From positions 1 through 32,771 of the forward strand of contig JBKQPR010000122.1 of the NCBI GenBank assembly GCA_052144935.1: a stretch of 32,771 bases of DNA, read 5' to 3'. The stretch comes from JOPF133 sp052144935. GTDB lineage: Bacteria > Acidobacteriota > Terriglobia > Bryobacterales > Bryobacteraceae. Below are positions 17,232 through 25,626 of the stretch, piece by piece (the first letter of the stretch is position 1; every line of letters begins with the position of its first letter). The translations under genes were made by a program, and so were the position numbers. Under the pieces are notes generated by a model, which was given only the letters and a program-made list of their open reading frames with translations, ran no database searches and had not been told where the DNA came from.

Positions 17232-17665
17232 TCATCGCGCACCCCAGGGGCGCAGGACCCGGCTTGCCAGGAAAGCCTCTCCCGTGCGTCCCAGGACCAG
17301 GTTGGACTGCCGAGCCGTGCGTCCCAGGACCAGGTTGGACTGCCGAGCCGTGGACCCCTTCAGTGACTGCATCAGGCGCGATGGCAAGACTTTCGGCAAC
17401 AGCAAAACGTGGACATGGTTGGCCATGATGACATAAGGCCCAGTTCATAATGTCCCGGCAGTACGCCAGGCCGCGGCGATGCGGCCAACAGAGAGACGAT
17501 GGACTCCTGGGCCAGATACCAGGGACCACTGCGTGCCGAATCGAGGCGCCGATCCATCCAGACGAAAGCCTCTCCCGACGAGAGCCGGGGAGGGTAGATC
17601 GCCGTGGAAGACTGCCGTGAAGATGCCATGTCAGGAAAAGCCATTTTCCTTCCGGATGGTGGTGG
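17232..17665 (-). pseudogene. Decayed REP-associated tyrosine transposase (IS200-like, HUH)
   Basis: Read in three minus-strand frames, this is a broken TnpA-REP/Y1 transposase. The first piece is GKWLFLTWHLHGSLP. A second frame gives SSGEAFVWMDRRLDSARSGPWYLAQESIV and GHYELG. A third gives YVIMANHVHVLLLPKVLPSRLMQSLKGSTARQSNLVLGRTGEAF. The HVH of NHVHVLL is the metal-binding HUH motif. Frameshifts lie near 17620 and 17445. The protein is cut off after GEAF, so the C-terminal part with the catalytic Tyr is missing. A 33-bp direct duplication (17282-17347) doubles the TARQSNLVLGR segment. It cannot be functional. Confidence 0.8.
17282..17347. repeat. Perfect tandem duplication of 33 bp inside the transposase remnant
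   Basis: Two identical 33-bp units (17282-17314 and 17315-17347), beginning CCGTGCGTCCCAGGACCAGG, with a third partial start (CCGTG) after them. The unit is in frame with the transposase remnant and duplicates its ARQSNLVLGRT segment. Confidence 0.9.
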
Positions 17666-17797
17666 GGCAGGCGGCGAGGACATTCCGGCACGCGGATTTG
17701 TGGTTTATGGGCAGGCAGATTCTCAACGTTGCGGAAGAGCGCCGAGACGAATCTCGGCGCGGCAGCCACGAATGGCCGCGCCACACGTAGCAGTCAT

Positions 17798-19777
17798 CTA
17801 TTGCCACTGCTCCCCCAGCAACTGCTGGAGCAATTGCCGCGCGGGCTCCAGATCGGGGTTGATCCGCAGTGCGGCCTGACATTCGGCGACGGCGTCGGAG
17901 ATCCGGGCGGGTATCTGGGCAAGGGCCGTCCCCAAAAGAAAGTGAGCCTCCGCCATGTTGGGATTAATTCGCAGCGCGGCCTCGAACTCCGCGATGGCGT
18001 CCGGCATGCGGCCAACCTGGACAAGGGCTACGCCCAGATTGCAGTGCAACTCCGGAAGGCCGGGATCGAGCCGGAGCGCGGTTTCGAACTCCGCGATGGC
18101 TTCGGGGAGGCGTTCGGACTGCGCCAGCGCGCTGCCCAGGTTGGCGTGTGCTTGAGCCACGTCCGGCTGAAACTGTACCGCCAGCCGGTAATGGGCGATG
18201 GCCTCCGGCATCCGGCCGGGAAGACGGGAGAGCAGGTTGGCCAGGTCGCTGTGAGCCTCCGCATAGTCCGGTTTGAGCCGGAGGGCCTCTTCGAACTCGG
18301 CGATGGCGTGGGGCATCTGGCCGGGATCGTCCAATTTCGTCAGCGCGCTGGCCAGGTTGAGGTGCGGCTGGGGATAGCGAGGGGCCAGTTCCAGGGCCGC
18401 CTGGTACTCGGCGATGGCGTCGGCCAGTCGGCCCGGCTTGGACTCCAGTACGCTCCCCAGGTTATTGTGCGCCAGCCAGCTCGACGGATTCCGGGCCAGC
18501 GTCTCCCGATACAGGGTTTCGTCATCGCGGTATAGGCCGGCCTGGCGCCAGCTCAGCAGGCCAAGCACCGCCAGCAGTGAGACCGCCGCGGCTTTGCCGG
18601 CATTGCCAGTCGAATACCGGCGGGCCGCCAGGGTCAGCCACGATGCCAGCGGAATCACGATTCCCAGGCTGCAGAGGTACTGAAAATGGTCGGCCACCCA
18701 GGAATAACGAAAAGGCAGAACGTTGAGGAAACCCAGCACCGGGAAGAGTGTCCCGCCAAAGATGAGGAAACTCGCCAGGGGTCCGCGATTGCGGCGGGCC
18801 GCCACTGCGAACCCGGCCATCGTCAGCAGCGCTGCCACCGGGAATAAATACTGCCACCATGCGGCCGGATTCAGCTTCCAGCGCGGGTATTGAAAGATAA
18901 GGTTAACCGGCCAAACCAGCTCGGCGGCATAAAACCAGATCACGCGTCCGGCGAGCAGGATCCGCTGGATGAAGGTCATGGCAAAATCGCTGCCGGTGGC
19001 GCCGACATAGGTTCGCTCCACCCACGCCGTAAAGAGTCCCATGGGGACGGCCAGCGCGAGCCACGGAACGAGAGGCAGGACATCGCGCTTCCAGCCCAGA
19101 CGGCCGCGCTTCCACCATAGGATCACCAACAGGGCCGCCGGAAGGGTAGCGGTCACGGACTTGCTCAGCAATGCCAGGACAAACAGGCCGAGGGCCAGGA
19201 CGTAGGTACGCCTCCGGCGGGATTGGTCGAAGTGCAGGTAGAGGAGCAGGGACGCCAGGCAGAAGACGCCGGAGAGAGTGCTCTTCTGCTCGGAAATCCA
19301 GGCAACGGCTTCCACGTACACCGGGTGCAGAACAAAAACGCAGCCCGCCAGCCATGCGCCCGCGAGCGACAGCTTCCGCGCGATCCATACCACCAGGCAG
19401 GCCGAGAGTACGTGCAGGATGACGTTGAGCAGGTGGTAGCCCAGCACCGCGTCTCCCCAGAGCCGGTGCTCGAGCCAGAAGGCGCTGTGAAGGACGGGAT
19501 AGTATTGTTGGGTGGCGCCGAGATCGAACCAGATGCGCCAGAGACCATGAAGCGACTGCAACTCGGGCTTGGTGACGTGGGCGGAGTCATCCCAGAGCAG
19601 GCTTCCGTGGAGAGCCGGCCCGTAGACCAGCAAGGCCGCGCAGAGAAGAGAGGCCCCGGCCCAAAGGTCCTGAGCGCCGTTCCAGCCGGCCCCTGTTTTC
19701 CGGACGGGCCGCCCGCCTTCGCTCACGGCACAGATAGGGCCGGAGCCCCCGCGGCGGGGCGCTCGCCTTTTCGCCAT
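17798..19777 (-). CDS. Multi-pass membrane protein with TPR repeats (TMTC/PMT-like glycosyltransferase)
   Basis: A 659-residue protein. The N-terminal 420 residues hold about ten hydrophobic segments, with LLWDDSAHV in the first extracytoplasmic loop. The paired acidic residues after the first TM are typical of GT-C transferases of the PMT/TMTC type. HLLNVILHVLSACLVVWIARKL, FVLHPVYVEAVAWISEQKSTLS and NVLPFRYSWVADHFQYL are characteristic of this family. The C-terminal 240 residues contain about seven TPR units (AIAEFE.ALRL.P...EAH.NLG.AL). It is probably a lipid-sugar-dependent glycosyltransferase with a peptide-binding TPR part, substrate unknown. The ATG at 19777 has no ribosome binding site but lies 7 bases after a perfect TATAAT, so the mRNA may be leaderless. 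Confidence 0.88.
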   Translation of the reverse strand: MAKRRAPRRGGSGPICAVSEGGRPVRKTGAGWNGAQDLWAGASLLCAALLVYGPALHGSLLWDDSAHVTKPELQSLHGLWRIWFDLGATQQYYPVLHSAFWLEHRLWGDAVLGYHLLNVILHVLSACLVVWIARKLSLAGAWLAGCVFVLHPVYVEAVAWISEQKSTLSGVFCLASLLLYLHFDQSRRRRTYVLALGLFVLALLSKSVTATLPAALLVILWWKRGRLGWKRDVLPLVPWLALAVPMGLFTAWVERTYVGATGSDFAMTFIQRILLAGRVIWFYAAELVWPVNLIFQYPRWKLNPAAWWQYLFPVAALLTMAGFAVAARRNRGPLASFLIFGGTLFPVLGFLNVLPFRYSWVADHFQYLCSLGIVIPLASWLTLAARRYSTGNAGKAAAVSLLAVLGLLSWRQAGLYRDDETLYRETLARNPSSWLAHNNLGSVLESKPGRLADAIAEYQAALELAPRYPQPHLNLASALTKLDDPGQMPHAIAEFEEALRLKPDYAEAHSDLANLLSRLPGRMPEAIAHYRLAVQFQPDVAQAHANLGSALAQSERLPEAIAEFETALRLDPGLPELHCNLGVALVQVGRMPDAIAEFEAALRINPNMAEAHFLLGTALAQIPARISDAVAECQAALRINPDLEPARQLLQQLLGEQWQ

Positions 19778-19784
19778 AAGATCG

Positions 19785-19790
19785 ATTATA
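19785..19790 (-). promoter_or_regulatory. TATAAT box 7 bases before the TPR membrane protein start
   Basis: The minus strand reads TATAAT-CGATCTT-ATG. The expected transcription start coincides with the ATG. No convincing -35 box is present in the very GC-rich DNA upstream. Confidence 0.45.
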
Positions 19791-20035
19791 GCCGCCCGTC
19801 CGGAGCGCACCCCGGTGCGCCTCCTGGGCAACTCGCCGGCGGGGTGAGCTAGCCAGCGCGTAGCCCGCTCCGCTGAGAGATCCGCCCCTGTACCAGTTTG
19901 GCCAAGGTCTCAGGACCGAGATTCGTATCGGCGCTCCTCTCTGGCCTCGCCGGCTTCGACCAAACTTGCTTTCACCAGGTTGGCCACGATATGGGCATCC
20001 GGCGAAGCGCGGATGCGGCGTAGAATGGAAGCAGC

Positions 20036-20317
20036 ATGAACCTGAATCCCAACGTCCTCGTAGCAGTCATCAGCGCCGCCGGGTCGATCACCATCGGCGT
20101 AACCGCGCTCGTGCTGGCAAATCGCGGCTTGGGAAGGTCGATCCTGGAGCATCCTGGCTGGAAATCTCCTTTCATCTACACCGGGATCCGCCCGGATGGC
20201 CAAGTTTCGGAGTTTTGGGGCAGGAAAGGGCGCGCCGTCGCTGTTCCAAAGGTTGGTACCACGGCCGCTTTCAGCGTCGAGTGTGCCGACATTGATAGGA
20301 TGAGAAAAAGGGCATGA
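20036..20317 (+). CDS. Small membrane-anchored hypothetical protein (93 residues), possibly truncated
   Basis: Not assigned to a family. Residues about 6-29 are one transmembrane helix (VLVAVISAAGSITIGVTALVLANRG) and the start MNLNPNVLVA looks like that of short membrane proteins of Acidobacteria. The remaining 60 residues have no clear pattern, and the second half may be out of its original context, as if the gene was joined to other DNA. The stop overlaps the ATG of the antitoxin gene by ATGA (20314-20317), which argues for co-translation. It could also be a chance frame behind a truncated gene. Confidence 0.4.
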   Translation: MNLNPNVLVAVISAAGSITIGVTALVLANRGLGRSILEHPGWKSPFIYTGIRPDGQVSEFWGRKGRAVAVPKVGTTAAFSVECADIDRMRKRA

Positions 20318-20577
20318 ACCTGACCGTGGAAATCCCGGACGATCTCGCCGGCCAGATGTGCGCCGCAGGGGGCGATCTGTCGCGCCGCGCGCTCGAGGCG
20401 CTGGCGTTGGAGGAATACAAGGCTAATCACCTGACAGAAGCGCAGTTGCGCCGCCTTTTGGGTTTCAGCACGCGTTACGAACTCGACGGCTTCTTGAAGG
20501 CGCACGATGTGTGGGCCGATTACACGATCGAAGACCTGCACCGCGAACTCCGAGATCTTGAAAGCCTGGGGCTCTGA
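20314..20577 (+). CDS. UPF0175-family antitoxin
   Basis: An 87-residue protein of the UPF0175 type: MNLTVEIPDDLAGQM, then SRRALEALALEEYKANHLTEAQLRRLLGFSTRYELDGFLKAHDVW and a C-terminal helix (YTIEDLHRELRDLESLGL). In this family the middle part forms a DNA-binding helical domain and the C-terminus binds the toxin. The next gene, 5 bases downstream, encodes a DUF3368 PIN-like protein, its usual partner. The ATG overlaps the upstream small gene by 4 bases. The antitoxin should neutralise the toxin and repress the operon, as is known for such modules. Confidence 0.85.
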   Translation: MNLTVEIPDDLAGQMCAAGGDLSRRALEALALEEYKANHLTEAQLRRLLGFSTRYELDGFLKAHDVWADYTIEDLHRELRDLESLGL

Positions 20578-20582
20578 CGCGA

Positions 20583-21068
20583 GTGCCGATCATTGTTGCC
20601 GACACCGGCCCCATTAATTACCTGATCCTGATCGGCCATATTGACGTCCTGCCGGTTCTCTTCAAACAAATCATTATGCCGTCAGCGGTTCGAGAAGAAC
20701 TGTCAGCGCTGAACGCGCCGCCACAGGTACAAAACTGGATCGCCAATCCGCCGCCCTGGCTGGAAGTACGGCCGGCAGCCCAAATGAACGATGCCTCCCT
20801 GGCAGAGCTCGGAGCCGGGGAGAAGGCGGCGATTATGTTGGCCATAGAGTTTCATGCCGATCTGCTCCTTATGGATGATCGCCGCGGCGTAAAAACGGCG
20901 CTCAAAAAGGGATTCAGGGTGGCGGGAACTCTCGCCATTCTCGGCATGGCCGCCCGGCACAAGCTTGTCAACCTCGCTGATGCGTTCGATCGTCTCAAAC
21001 GCACCAGCTTTCACTATCGGCAGGAAATCATGGATCAATTCCTCAACGAGCAGGGCGGTAAAGGATAG
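20583..21068 (+). CDS. DUF3368 PIN-like toxin (VapC-type RNase)
   Basis: A 161-residue PIN-like protein. The N-terminal strand VADTGPINYLILIGHIDVLP carries the first acidic residue. E.SALNAPPQVQNW and a central LAELGAGEKAAIMLA segment give the second acidic cluster. LLMDDRRGVKTALKKGFRVAGTLAILGMA gives the third (DD) and the characteristic GT helix of DUF3368. All the acidic residues expected of a metal-dependent RNase appear present, so this toxin looks intact, unlike the PIN gene at 2382. It starts with GTG at 20583, 5 bases after the antitoxin stop; the ribosome binding site is weak and translation may be coupled. Likely target: RNA (tRNA or mRNA) as for VapC toxins. Confidence 0.85.
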   Translation: MPIIVADTGPINYLILIGHIDVLPVLFKQIIMPSAVREELSALNAPPQVQNWIANPPPWLEVRPAAQMNDASLAELGAGEKAAIMLAIEFHADLLLMDDRRGVKTALKKGFRVAGTLAILGMAARHKLVNLADAFDRLKRTSFHYRQEIMDQFLNEQGGKG

Positions 21069-21290
21069 GCGCAAGTCCTTCACGACATCCCCGCCGCAGT
21101 GTGTTTCCGGTCTTTGCCCCCGCAGTTCCCGAGGCAGATTGACTTTCCCAGAGTGGATGCAATCGTAGGACTCCATCGAGCGGCGCTAGTTATATAGAAG
21201 TAATCGAGCAGGATCTGAAGCAGTTCTACCGTTCGTTGTCGGAACAGGGTTGAAAGCCGCACGGAACGGTCTCCGCTACAGCCACAAGCC

Positions 21291-21335
21291 CAATAAAAAC
21301 CGGGGACCGAAGCGCCTCAGCGCCCGGTCCCCGGT
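21291..21335 (-). terminator. Rho-independent terminator of the TonB receptor gene
   Basis: Perfect 11-bp arms ACCGGGGACCG (21299-21309) and CGGTCCCCGGT (21325-21335) with an internal GCGC/GCGC pair in the loop. On the minus strand the stem is followed by TTTTTATT. It begins 22 bases after the stop codon of the receptor gene. Confidence 0.9.
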
Positions 21336-21357
21336 GGGAATTGCTTGGGATCGACTT

Positions 21358-24300
21358 TTAGAAGCGGATCCTGAGGCCGAACTCCATGTTGCGCGGCGTG
21401 TTGGACTGGCCGGTGATCTGGCCAAACGTCGTCGTGCTGTTCAGGCTGAGGGTCCCGGTGCTCGGGTTGAAGTGGTTCAGGACGTTCGTGAACGTAAAGA
21501 AAAACATCGCGCTCACGCGCTCCTTGTAAAGGCCGAGATCCTTCGTGACCTGCGCGTCCAGGTTCCAGTACGGCGTGCCGCGCAGGTCGGTGTACCCTCC
21601 GCAGCTCGTATCGAATCCCAGTACACAGGGCCGGAATTCGCCCCAAACCTGGGCAGGATTGGTAAACATGTTCAGGCCCAGCGGTCCGTACGAGCCGTTG
21701 GACTTCTCCGCGATCGCCGAGGTTCCGTAAATGATGTTGGAACCCGTGGAACCGAACACGCCGTAGTGGGCCGAGTTGCCCCCGGTGTACGGCCCGAAGC
21801 CGACGGCATTTTGGGAGGTCGAGCTGAAAGTGCTGCCTGCGCCCGCCCCGCCAATTGAACCGAAGGCCTCGCAAGTGCAGCTATCGTTGTCGCTGTAGCT
21901 GGCCGCGGTGGGGCCGCCGTCCTGGGCCTGAAACAGCGGCGCAATCGTCCATCCGCCCAGGAGGTGTCCGAGCACGCCGTGCTGGCCCCTGAAAACGGGT
22001 GGAGCGTAATACATCGTGAGGTTATAAACGAACTTGTAGTCGAAGCCCTGCACGCCATAGTTGGCGCCGAGATTGAATGGTGTCAGGGGCGTCACACTGC
22101 TGCTGGCCTGCACCAGCGACGCCGTGCCCAAAGACCTTCCCCAGGTGAAATTGGAAACGGTCGTGAGACCGTGCCAGTTGTTGGTGCCGAATCTAACGAA
22201 CATGGCGTTGTAATTGGCCCATCCATTGCTGCCGATCAAGCTCGCCGAGGTGGCCTGTCCCACGGGATTTCCCGGCACTGCCTGGCTCAGCATGGTGCGG
22301 CCCAAGGTCCAGCCCTGGTCGGCGTTGAGGGCTCTCCAGAGATCGGATACGCCGGTCGCCTTGATGATCGAAGTGTAAGTGGAAGCCACGGCTGCCGTGC
22401 AACTCGAGAAGCCCTTGCAGAAACCGGAGCTCGTTCCGCCCAGGGCTGACTCGAAGAACGGCTGCGTGGTCACGTTCGTGGGACTCACACCGTTGAAGAA
22501 CATCTGACTGTAGAGCTGCGCATAGGCTTGCGCGAACGATTCGCCGCCCAGGGTGGTCATGTAGGGCACCGAATCCAGGTCTTCCTCCATGAAGTCGTGC
22601 CTGATGATCTTCCCGATGTACCCGGCTTCGAGCTGCATGTGCGAATTCAATTCGCGCTGGACGGTCACGCTGAAGTTGTCGGTCCGGGTCGGCTTGAAAT
22701 TGGGATCGAGGGACGAGGGATCCACCGTCTGCGGATTCCCGTTGATGCCCGGATAGAATGGCTGCGAAAGCGTGGGGGTAGCCGCCTGCAAGGGAGCCAC
22801 CAGACCATCGGGGCCGATGCGGAAGGCATTGGCCGGAGTAGCCACGCCGCTTCCCGCACAGCTTCCGTTCATGAGCGGGTTGCTGCATACGACGCCCTGC
22901 AGCAGTCCGGGTCCCAGCAGCGGCACCAGAACCAGGTCGACGCCGTTCAGGCGCCCGAAAATGCGCGAGTATCCGCCGCGGACCACAGTCTTGCCGCTTC
23001 CGAACATCTTGCCCAGAAGGCCGTCGGTATAGCGCGGGTTCCAGGCAAAGGATGCGCGCGGGCTGAATTCGCCGTAGTACGGATTGTAGGGATACTTGAG
23101 CCCCGATCCTACATTTCGCACCAGCGTATAGCCAATTGTGGGGGTGTAGGACGACCCCGCCAGCGCAGCCGTCTGGCGTTGGGCGATGAAATCGTTGATG
23201 CTGATTTCCTGATTGTTGGAATCCACCAACTGTACCTGCGATCCGTTCAATTCGTAAGGCGGCATCTCGAGGTTCCAGCCCAACCCGTAGTTAAAGGTAA
23301 AACTTGGCTTCACGTGCCAGGTGTCGTCGAAGTAGACACTGTAGTAGGGAATGATGCTTTGATCGGTGGCGTTCTGGCCCAGCGGCTGCAGGTTCAATTG
23401 CTGTCCCTTGCGCGTGTACATCACCTGGGTCGAGGCAACCATCCCGGTGACTTCGGCATACAGGTTCTCGTAGGTGGAGTACTGCGACGACGGAACCGTG
23501 GTGGGAATGTACTGGATGCTCGGAGAGGTCCAGTTAAACCCGGAATTGTAAGTCTCGTAGCTGACGGCATTGTTGACGCCGGCCCCGTTGTCCGAGCGCG
23601 AGTGGTAGTCGAAATTCCGCGAATACCCGCCGCCGAAGGCGAGCAGGTGATTCCCCTTGAGCTTGCTTAGGTCGTCGCGGATAGCCTTATCCTGGCCATC
23701 CCAGAAGCGTTGGCGGATGCTCTGGGAATTCACGTTGTAGGGGATGAGTCCGGGCCCGGTCGTGCTTTCGCCCCCGATATTCACCGCGCCGCCCAAGCCG
23801 GGAAGCTGCGGCGGACCGGATTGATCCGACCACTGCCAGAATTGCCGCAGATAACTGAACACGAACGTGTTGGTGGTGGTGGGGCTGAGGGTGGTGGTCA
23901 TACCCGTGGTCCAGACCGAAGGCTGCTGGGGACGTGGGGCTACGGGGGCCGGAGTGCCGAGTGTATCGCCGGAGAAAAAGCCCCCGAGATCCGTCTGGTT
24001 GGTGGTCAAAGCGACCAGCTTGTAATCGCGATAGGTGAGAAAGTAATGCCACTTCTCGCCGAAATCGTGATCGATGCGCCCTACGTAATTGTTGGTGGTG
24101 ATGGGCGCCCGGATAGACCCCAGATATCCCTGGGTGTTGTACAGGTCGCCCGCCGACAACGGGCTGTCGGGCAGCGGGATATACTTGTTCCAGATCTGGC
24201 TGATGACCGGGCTGATGCCGATGCCGCGGGGATCGCAGGCGCCGGCCGGGCACTGCGCCGGCTGATAGGTCACGCCGGCCACCGTCACCGGATTCGGACC

Positions 24301-25437
24301 CAGATTGTAGGGGGTGTACACTCCGGCGGAATTGGCCACCTGGATCACGCCCGCCCGCATCAACGGCGAGGGCACGGATGTCGAATAATTGCCCACATTG
24401 GGGAACCGCAGGCCTTCATAGTTGAAGAAGAAGAACCACTTACCACCCAGAACGGGCTTGGGAGTGAGCGGGCCTCCGATGGCGCCGCCGAACCGGTCGC
24501 GATGGTTGGAGATAATCGGCGTATACGGCAGCGAAGTGGCGCCAAATGTGTACGACGTGTGGTTGTGGGCCCACGTGTTGGCGGAACCGAGCGCGGTATC
24601 GAAGTAGTACATGTATCCCGAGCCGTGGAACTGGCTCTGCCCACGCTTGGTCACCATCTGGATCTGGGCGCCGGAGGAATTATTGAAGTCGGAAGTCTGG
24701 CTGGCCACGGATACCTTGAACTCTTCGATGCTCTCGGCGGGCGTCGGAATCACGCCCGAAGGAGTGCCGCTTTGTTGGGTTCCACCCAGGCCGTTAAAAT
24801 TCGTCTGGTAGGTGGTGACGTTCCCGCCCATGTCATCGGTAACGTTGGCGCCATCGAGTTGGTAGGTATTCAGATCCGCAGCGCTTCCGGCCGCCTGGCC
24901 GCCGGGCGCCGTGCCCACCTGCAGGACGGCGAGCGTGGTCGCGTCCCGGCCCAGGTTCGGCAGCACGACCAGCGCTGTCTGATTCAGCGTGGCGCCCACC
25001 GTCGCATTCATGGTCTGCAATGCCGCGCCCGCCTCGGCGGAAACCTGTACCTCAGTGGACGTCGATCCCACCTTCAGCACGGCGTCGATGGTCAAGCTTT
25101 GGCCGATCTCGACGACCTGGGCATTCACCCGGTAGGACTCGAAGCCCTGCTTCGTGATGCTGATATTATAAGTGCCCGGCACCAACGAACTGAACACATA
25201 GCGGCCGTCGTTGTTGGTAACGGTGCCCTGGAAGATGTTGGTCGACATATCCGTGACCCTCACCTCCGCGCCGGGGACGGCGGACTTCGATTCGTCAGTC
25301 ACAACTCCCTGGACCGTACCAACCGTACTGGTTTGCGCCCATGCCCCGCTTGCGCAGACAAGCAGAATCCCGAGGCAAAGGAACGCAGAAATTCGGGTGG
25401 AAAGACCGGCGCGAATAAGCCGGCGGCTTGACTTCAT
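21358..25437 (-). CDS. Oar-like TonB-dependent outer-membrane receptor with carboxypeptidase-regulatory domain
   Basis: A 1359-residue outer-membrane protein. A signal peptide (residues 1-34, ending ASGAWA) is followed by a CarboxypepD_reg-like beta-sandwich (about 42-125: VQGVVTDESKSAVPGAEVRVT, GRYVFSSLVPGTYNISITKQGF). A plug domain (about 150-260) and a very long barrel end with MEFGLRIRF; the terminal Phe is the usual outer-membrane assembly signal. This Oar-type organisation is expanded in Acidobacteria, where such proteins are thought to import sugars or peptides; the substrate cannot be read from the sequence. The ATG at 25437 has a strong ribosome binding site (GGAGG, 5 bases upstream). 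It has a good promoter and a terminator, so it is monocistronic. Confidence 0.95.
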   Translation of the reverse strand: MKSSRRLIRAGLSTRISAFLCLGILLVCASGAWAQTSTVGTVQGVVTDESKSAVPGAEVRVTDMSTNIFQGTVTNNDGRYVFSSLVPGTYNISITKQGFESYRVNAQVVEIGQSLTIDAVLKVGSTSTEVQVSAEAGAALQTMNATVGATLNQTALVVLPNLGRDATTLAVLQVGTAPGGQAAGSAADLNTYQLDGANVTDDMGGNVTTYQTNFNGLGGTQQSGTPSGVIPTPAESIEEFKVSVASQTSDFNNSSGAQIQMVTKRGQSQFHGSGYMYYFDTALGSANTWAHNHTSYTFGATSLPYTPIISNHRDRFGGAIGGPLTPKPVLGGKWFFFFNYEGLRFPNVGNYSTSVPSPLMRAGVIQVANSAGVYTPYNLGPNPVTVAGVTYQPAQCPAGACDPRGIGISPVISQIWNKYIPLPDSPLSAGDLYNTQGYLGSIRAPITTNNYVGRIDHDFGEKWHYFLTYRDYKLVALTTNQTDLGGFFSGDTLGTPAPVAPRPQQPSVWTTGMTTTLSPTTTNTFVFSYLRQFWQWSDQSGPPQLPGLGGAVNIGGESTTGPGLIPYNVNSQSIRQRFWDGQDKAIRDDLSKLKGNHLLAFGGGYSRNFDYHSRSDNGAGVNNAVSYETYNSGFNWTSPSIQYIPTTVPSSQYSTYENLYAEVTGMVASTQVMYTRKGQQLNLQPLGQNATDQSIIPYYSVYFDDTWHVKPSFTFNYGLGWNLEMPPYELNGSQVQLVDSNNQEISINDFIAQRQTAALAGSSYTPTIGYTLVRNVGSGLKYPYNPYYGEFSPRASFAWNPRYTDGLLGKMFGSGKTVVRGGYSRIFGRLNGVDLVLVPLLGPGLLQGVVCSNPLMNGSCAGSGVATPANAFRIGPDGLVAPLQAATPTLSQPFYPGINGNPQTVDPSSLDPNFKPTRTDNFSVTVQRELNSHMQLEAGYIGKIIRHDFMEEDLDSVPYMTTLGGESFAQAYAQLYSQMFFNGVSPTNVTTQPFFESALGGTSSGFCKGFSSCTAAVASTYTSIIKATGVSDLWRALNADQGWTLGRTMLSQAVPGNPVGQATSASLIGSNGWANYNAMFVRFGTNNWHGLTTVSNFTWGRSLGTASLVQASSSVTPLTPFNLGANYGVQGFDYKFVYNLTMYYAPPVFRGQHGVLGHLLGGWTIAPLFQAQDGGPTAASYSDNDSCTCEAFGSIGGAGAGSTFSSTSQNAVGFGPYTGGNSAHYGVFGSTGSNIIYGTSAIAEKSNGSYGPLGLNMFTNPAQVWGEFRPCVLGFDTSCGGYTDLRGTPYWNLDAQVTKDLGLYKERVSAMFFFTFTNVLNHFNPSTGTLSLNSTTTFGQITGQSNTPRNMEFGLRIRF

Positions 25438-25504
25438 AGGAACCTCCAAATTACGTAAAGACTGCTCTCGTTACAAAAACGCCTAAAGCTACAAGTATTG
25501 GAAA

Positions 25505-25534
25505 ATTGTACGGCCTACCAGTCACGGTAGTCAA
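25505..25534 (-). promoter_or_regulatory. Sigma-70 promoter of the TonB receptor gene
   Basis: On the minus strand: TTGACT (25534-25529), an 18-base spacer and TACAAT (25510-25505). The start codon is 67 bases downstream. This is one of the best consensus promoters in the window. Confidence 0.7.
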
Positions 25535-25626
25535 GAAGAAATTGCTTATAGGGCCGACCAGGGCCGGGTACGCGCGACACGAACGATCTACACCACCTGT
25601 AAGTTGTGTTATCATCGCGTTTCGGT

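Noticed and set aside
17057..17428. 123-residue plus-strand frame with a perfect internal repeat (CVPGPGWTAEP)
   Set aside because: The repeat is explained by the 33-bp duplication in the transposase remnant read on the other strand.
23710..25431. 573-residue plus-strand frame
   Set aside because: Antisense shadow of the TonB receptor.
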